5,440 bases of DNA, taken from the NCBI GenBank assembly GCA_001778455.1, contig MFGX01000121.1, positions 13,577 through 19,016 of the forward strand, in the 5' to 3' direction. Both the position numbers and the translations under genes were made by a program. This DNA is from Candidatus Fraserbacteria bacterium RBG_16_55_9. GTDB lineage: Bacteria; Bipolaricaulota; Bipolaricaulia; RBG-16-55-9. Shown piece by piece: positions 4,987 to 5,440 of this stretch (the first letter of the stretch is position 1; the number at the start of each line of letters is the position of its first letter). The notes below the pieces were generated by a model, which was given only the letters and a program-made list of their open reading frames with translations, did no database searches and had not been told where the DNA came from.

Positions 4987-4996
4987 CACCTCCTCC
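4987..4996 (-). promoter_or_regulatory. Strong Shine-Dalgarno of the ribbon-helix-helix gene
   Basis: GGAGGAGGTG lies 4 nt before the ATG at 4982. It decides that start over the ATG nine bases further in. Confidence 0.8.
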
Positions 4997-5002
4997 GGGG
5001 CC

Positions 5003-5029
5003 AGGCATTAATTGGGGGGAATTCTGCCT
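5003..5029 (-). other. Imperfect inverted repeat in the leader of the ribbon-helix-helix gene
   Basis: Outer arms AGGCA/TGCCT and inner arms AATT/AATT form a hairpin with a small asymmetric internal loop and a six-base C loop on the minus strand. It lies between the aroQ stop and the Shine-Dalgarno. There is no T run after it, so it is a poor terminator. It could be an operator or a leader structure. The remaining 82-nt gap shows no clear promoter, so the gene may be read through from aroQ. Confidence 0.4.
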
Positions 5030-5064
5030 TGTCCCTAGTAAGCTTGGTGTATGGTGTTTCCACT

Positions 5065-5440
5065 TTACCTCAAGCGTCGATCAAAATCAAGTCCCTTTGC
5101 TTCCGCGAGGAGTCTTTCGATTGCTACTAAATAACTTTGATGTCCTTTGCCGCTGACTTGTGCAATGCACGCCGGTGCGATCACCGAGACTCTGCGGAAC
5201 TCTTCCCGGTGATGAATATCAGAGAGGTGTGCTTCGACGGTAGGCAATCGAATGGAAGCGACCGCATCCCGAATGGCGTAGCTGTAATGGGTGAGCGCTC
5301 CCGGGTTGATCACAATCCCCTCGGCCCAATGGCGCTCGTTCTGCAACACATCGATGATGGCTCCCTCGTGATTCGATTGGAAAAACTTCACTTCCAGTCG
5401 CCGCTCCTCTGCAAACTGACGGATCTGCTCATTCAGCTCC
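5065..5440 (-). CDS. aroQ: 3-dehydroquinate dehydratase, type II, N-terminally truncated by window edge
   Basis: This cytoplasmic dodecameric enzyme of the shikimate pathway converts 3-dehydroquinate to 3-dehydroshikimate. The visible 124 residues start at ELNEQIRQFAEERRLE, in frame from the window edge. They show the family blocks FFQSNHEGAIIDVLQ, GIVINPGALTHYSYAIRDA (substrate-binding Asn and His), EAHLSDIHHREEFRR (with the catalytic-region histidine) and GKGHQSYLVAIERLL near the C terminus. The type II enzyme is about 145-150 residues, so about 20-25 N-terminal residues with the lid tyrosine are missing from view. It ends 82 nt before the ribbon-helix-helix gene. The GTG at 5391 is internal and not the start. 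Confidence 0.95.
   Translation of the reverse strand, partial: ELNEQIRQFAEERRLEVKFFQSNHEGAIIDVLQNERHWAEGIVINPGALTHYSYAIRDAVASIRLPTVEAHLSDIHHREEFRRVSVIAPACIAQVSGKGHQSYLVAIERLLAEAKGLDFDRRLR

Noticed and set aside
4720..4989. 89-residue minus-strand open frame overlapping the ribbon-helix-helix gene
   Set aside because: The other frame gives a protein with a clear fold and a well-placed Shine-Dalgarno; this one has neither.

Overview
The window is a single-direction block: every gene I can support lies on the minus strand, so transcription runs from high to low coordinates. It is the translation/transcription core locus of a bacterium, with tRNA-Thr(UGU), tRNA-Tyr(GUA), tRNA-Thr(GGU), tuf (EF-Tu), rpmG (L33), tRNA-Trp(CCA), secE, nusG, rplK (L11), rplA (L1) and the start of rplJ (L10), which runs off the left edge. 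Upstream of the tRNAs are a small ribbon-helix-helix protein gene and the 3' part of aroQ (type II 3-dehydroquinate dehydratase), which runs off the right edge.

Organism: a bacterium, from the gene order and the bacterial forms of SecE, L33 and EF-Tu. The proteins are rich in Lys, Arg and Glu, which hints at a thermophile. NusG carries a large insertion in its N-terminal domain, the architecture I know from Thermotoga maritima. EF-Tu has an unusual switch I sequence that is not Thermotoga-like. Together these point to an uncultured or deep-branching phylum, but I cannot name it from the sequence alone.

Layout in transcription order. 5440-5065: aroQ, partial. 4982-4803: ribbon-helix-helix gene with a strong Shine-Dalgarno. 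4773-4745: a consensus-like promoter (TTGACA, 17 bp, TAGGAT) just ahead of tRNA-Thr(UGU) (4729-4658) and tRNA-Tyr (4614-4532). 4526-4498: a second promoter (TTGCGG, 17 bp, TATAAT) directly ahead of tRNA-Thr(GGU) (4486-4415). Then come tuf (4335-3136), rpmG (3122-2976), tRNA-Trp (2959-2884), secE (2880-2680), nusG (2664-1585), rplK (1564-1121), rplA (1117-404) and rplJ (402-1). From tuf onward no gap exceeds about 20 nt and I see no terminator, so these genes probably form one operon read from the two upstream promoters.

How the genes work together: EF-Tu delivers aminoacyl-tRNAs to the ribosome. L33, L11, L1 and L10 belong to the large subunit; L11 and L10 build the stalk base where EF-Tu and EF-G act, and L1 forms the E-site stalk. 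NusG couples RNA polymerase to other factors, and SecE is a core subunit of the protein-export channel. The most notable points are the NusG insertion built of three related units, the EF-Tu switch I that departs from RGITI, a serine at the EF-Tu position where G257S gives GE2270A resistance in E. coli, tRNA-Trp ending 3 nt before the secE start codon, and the absence of any rplA-rplJ spacer. There is no gene-free stretch longer than about 85 nt, counting tRNAs as genes.
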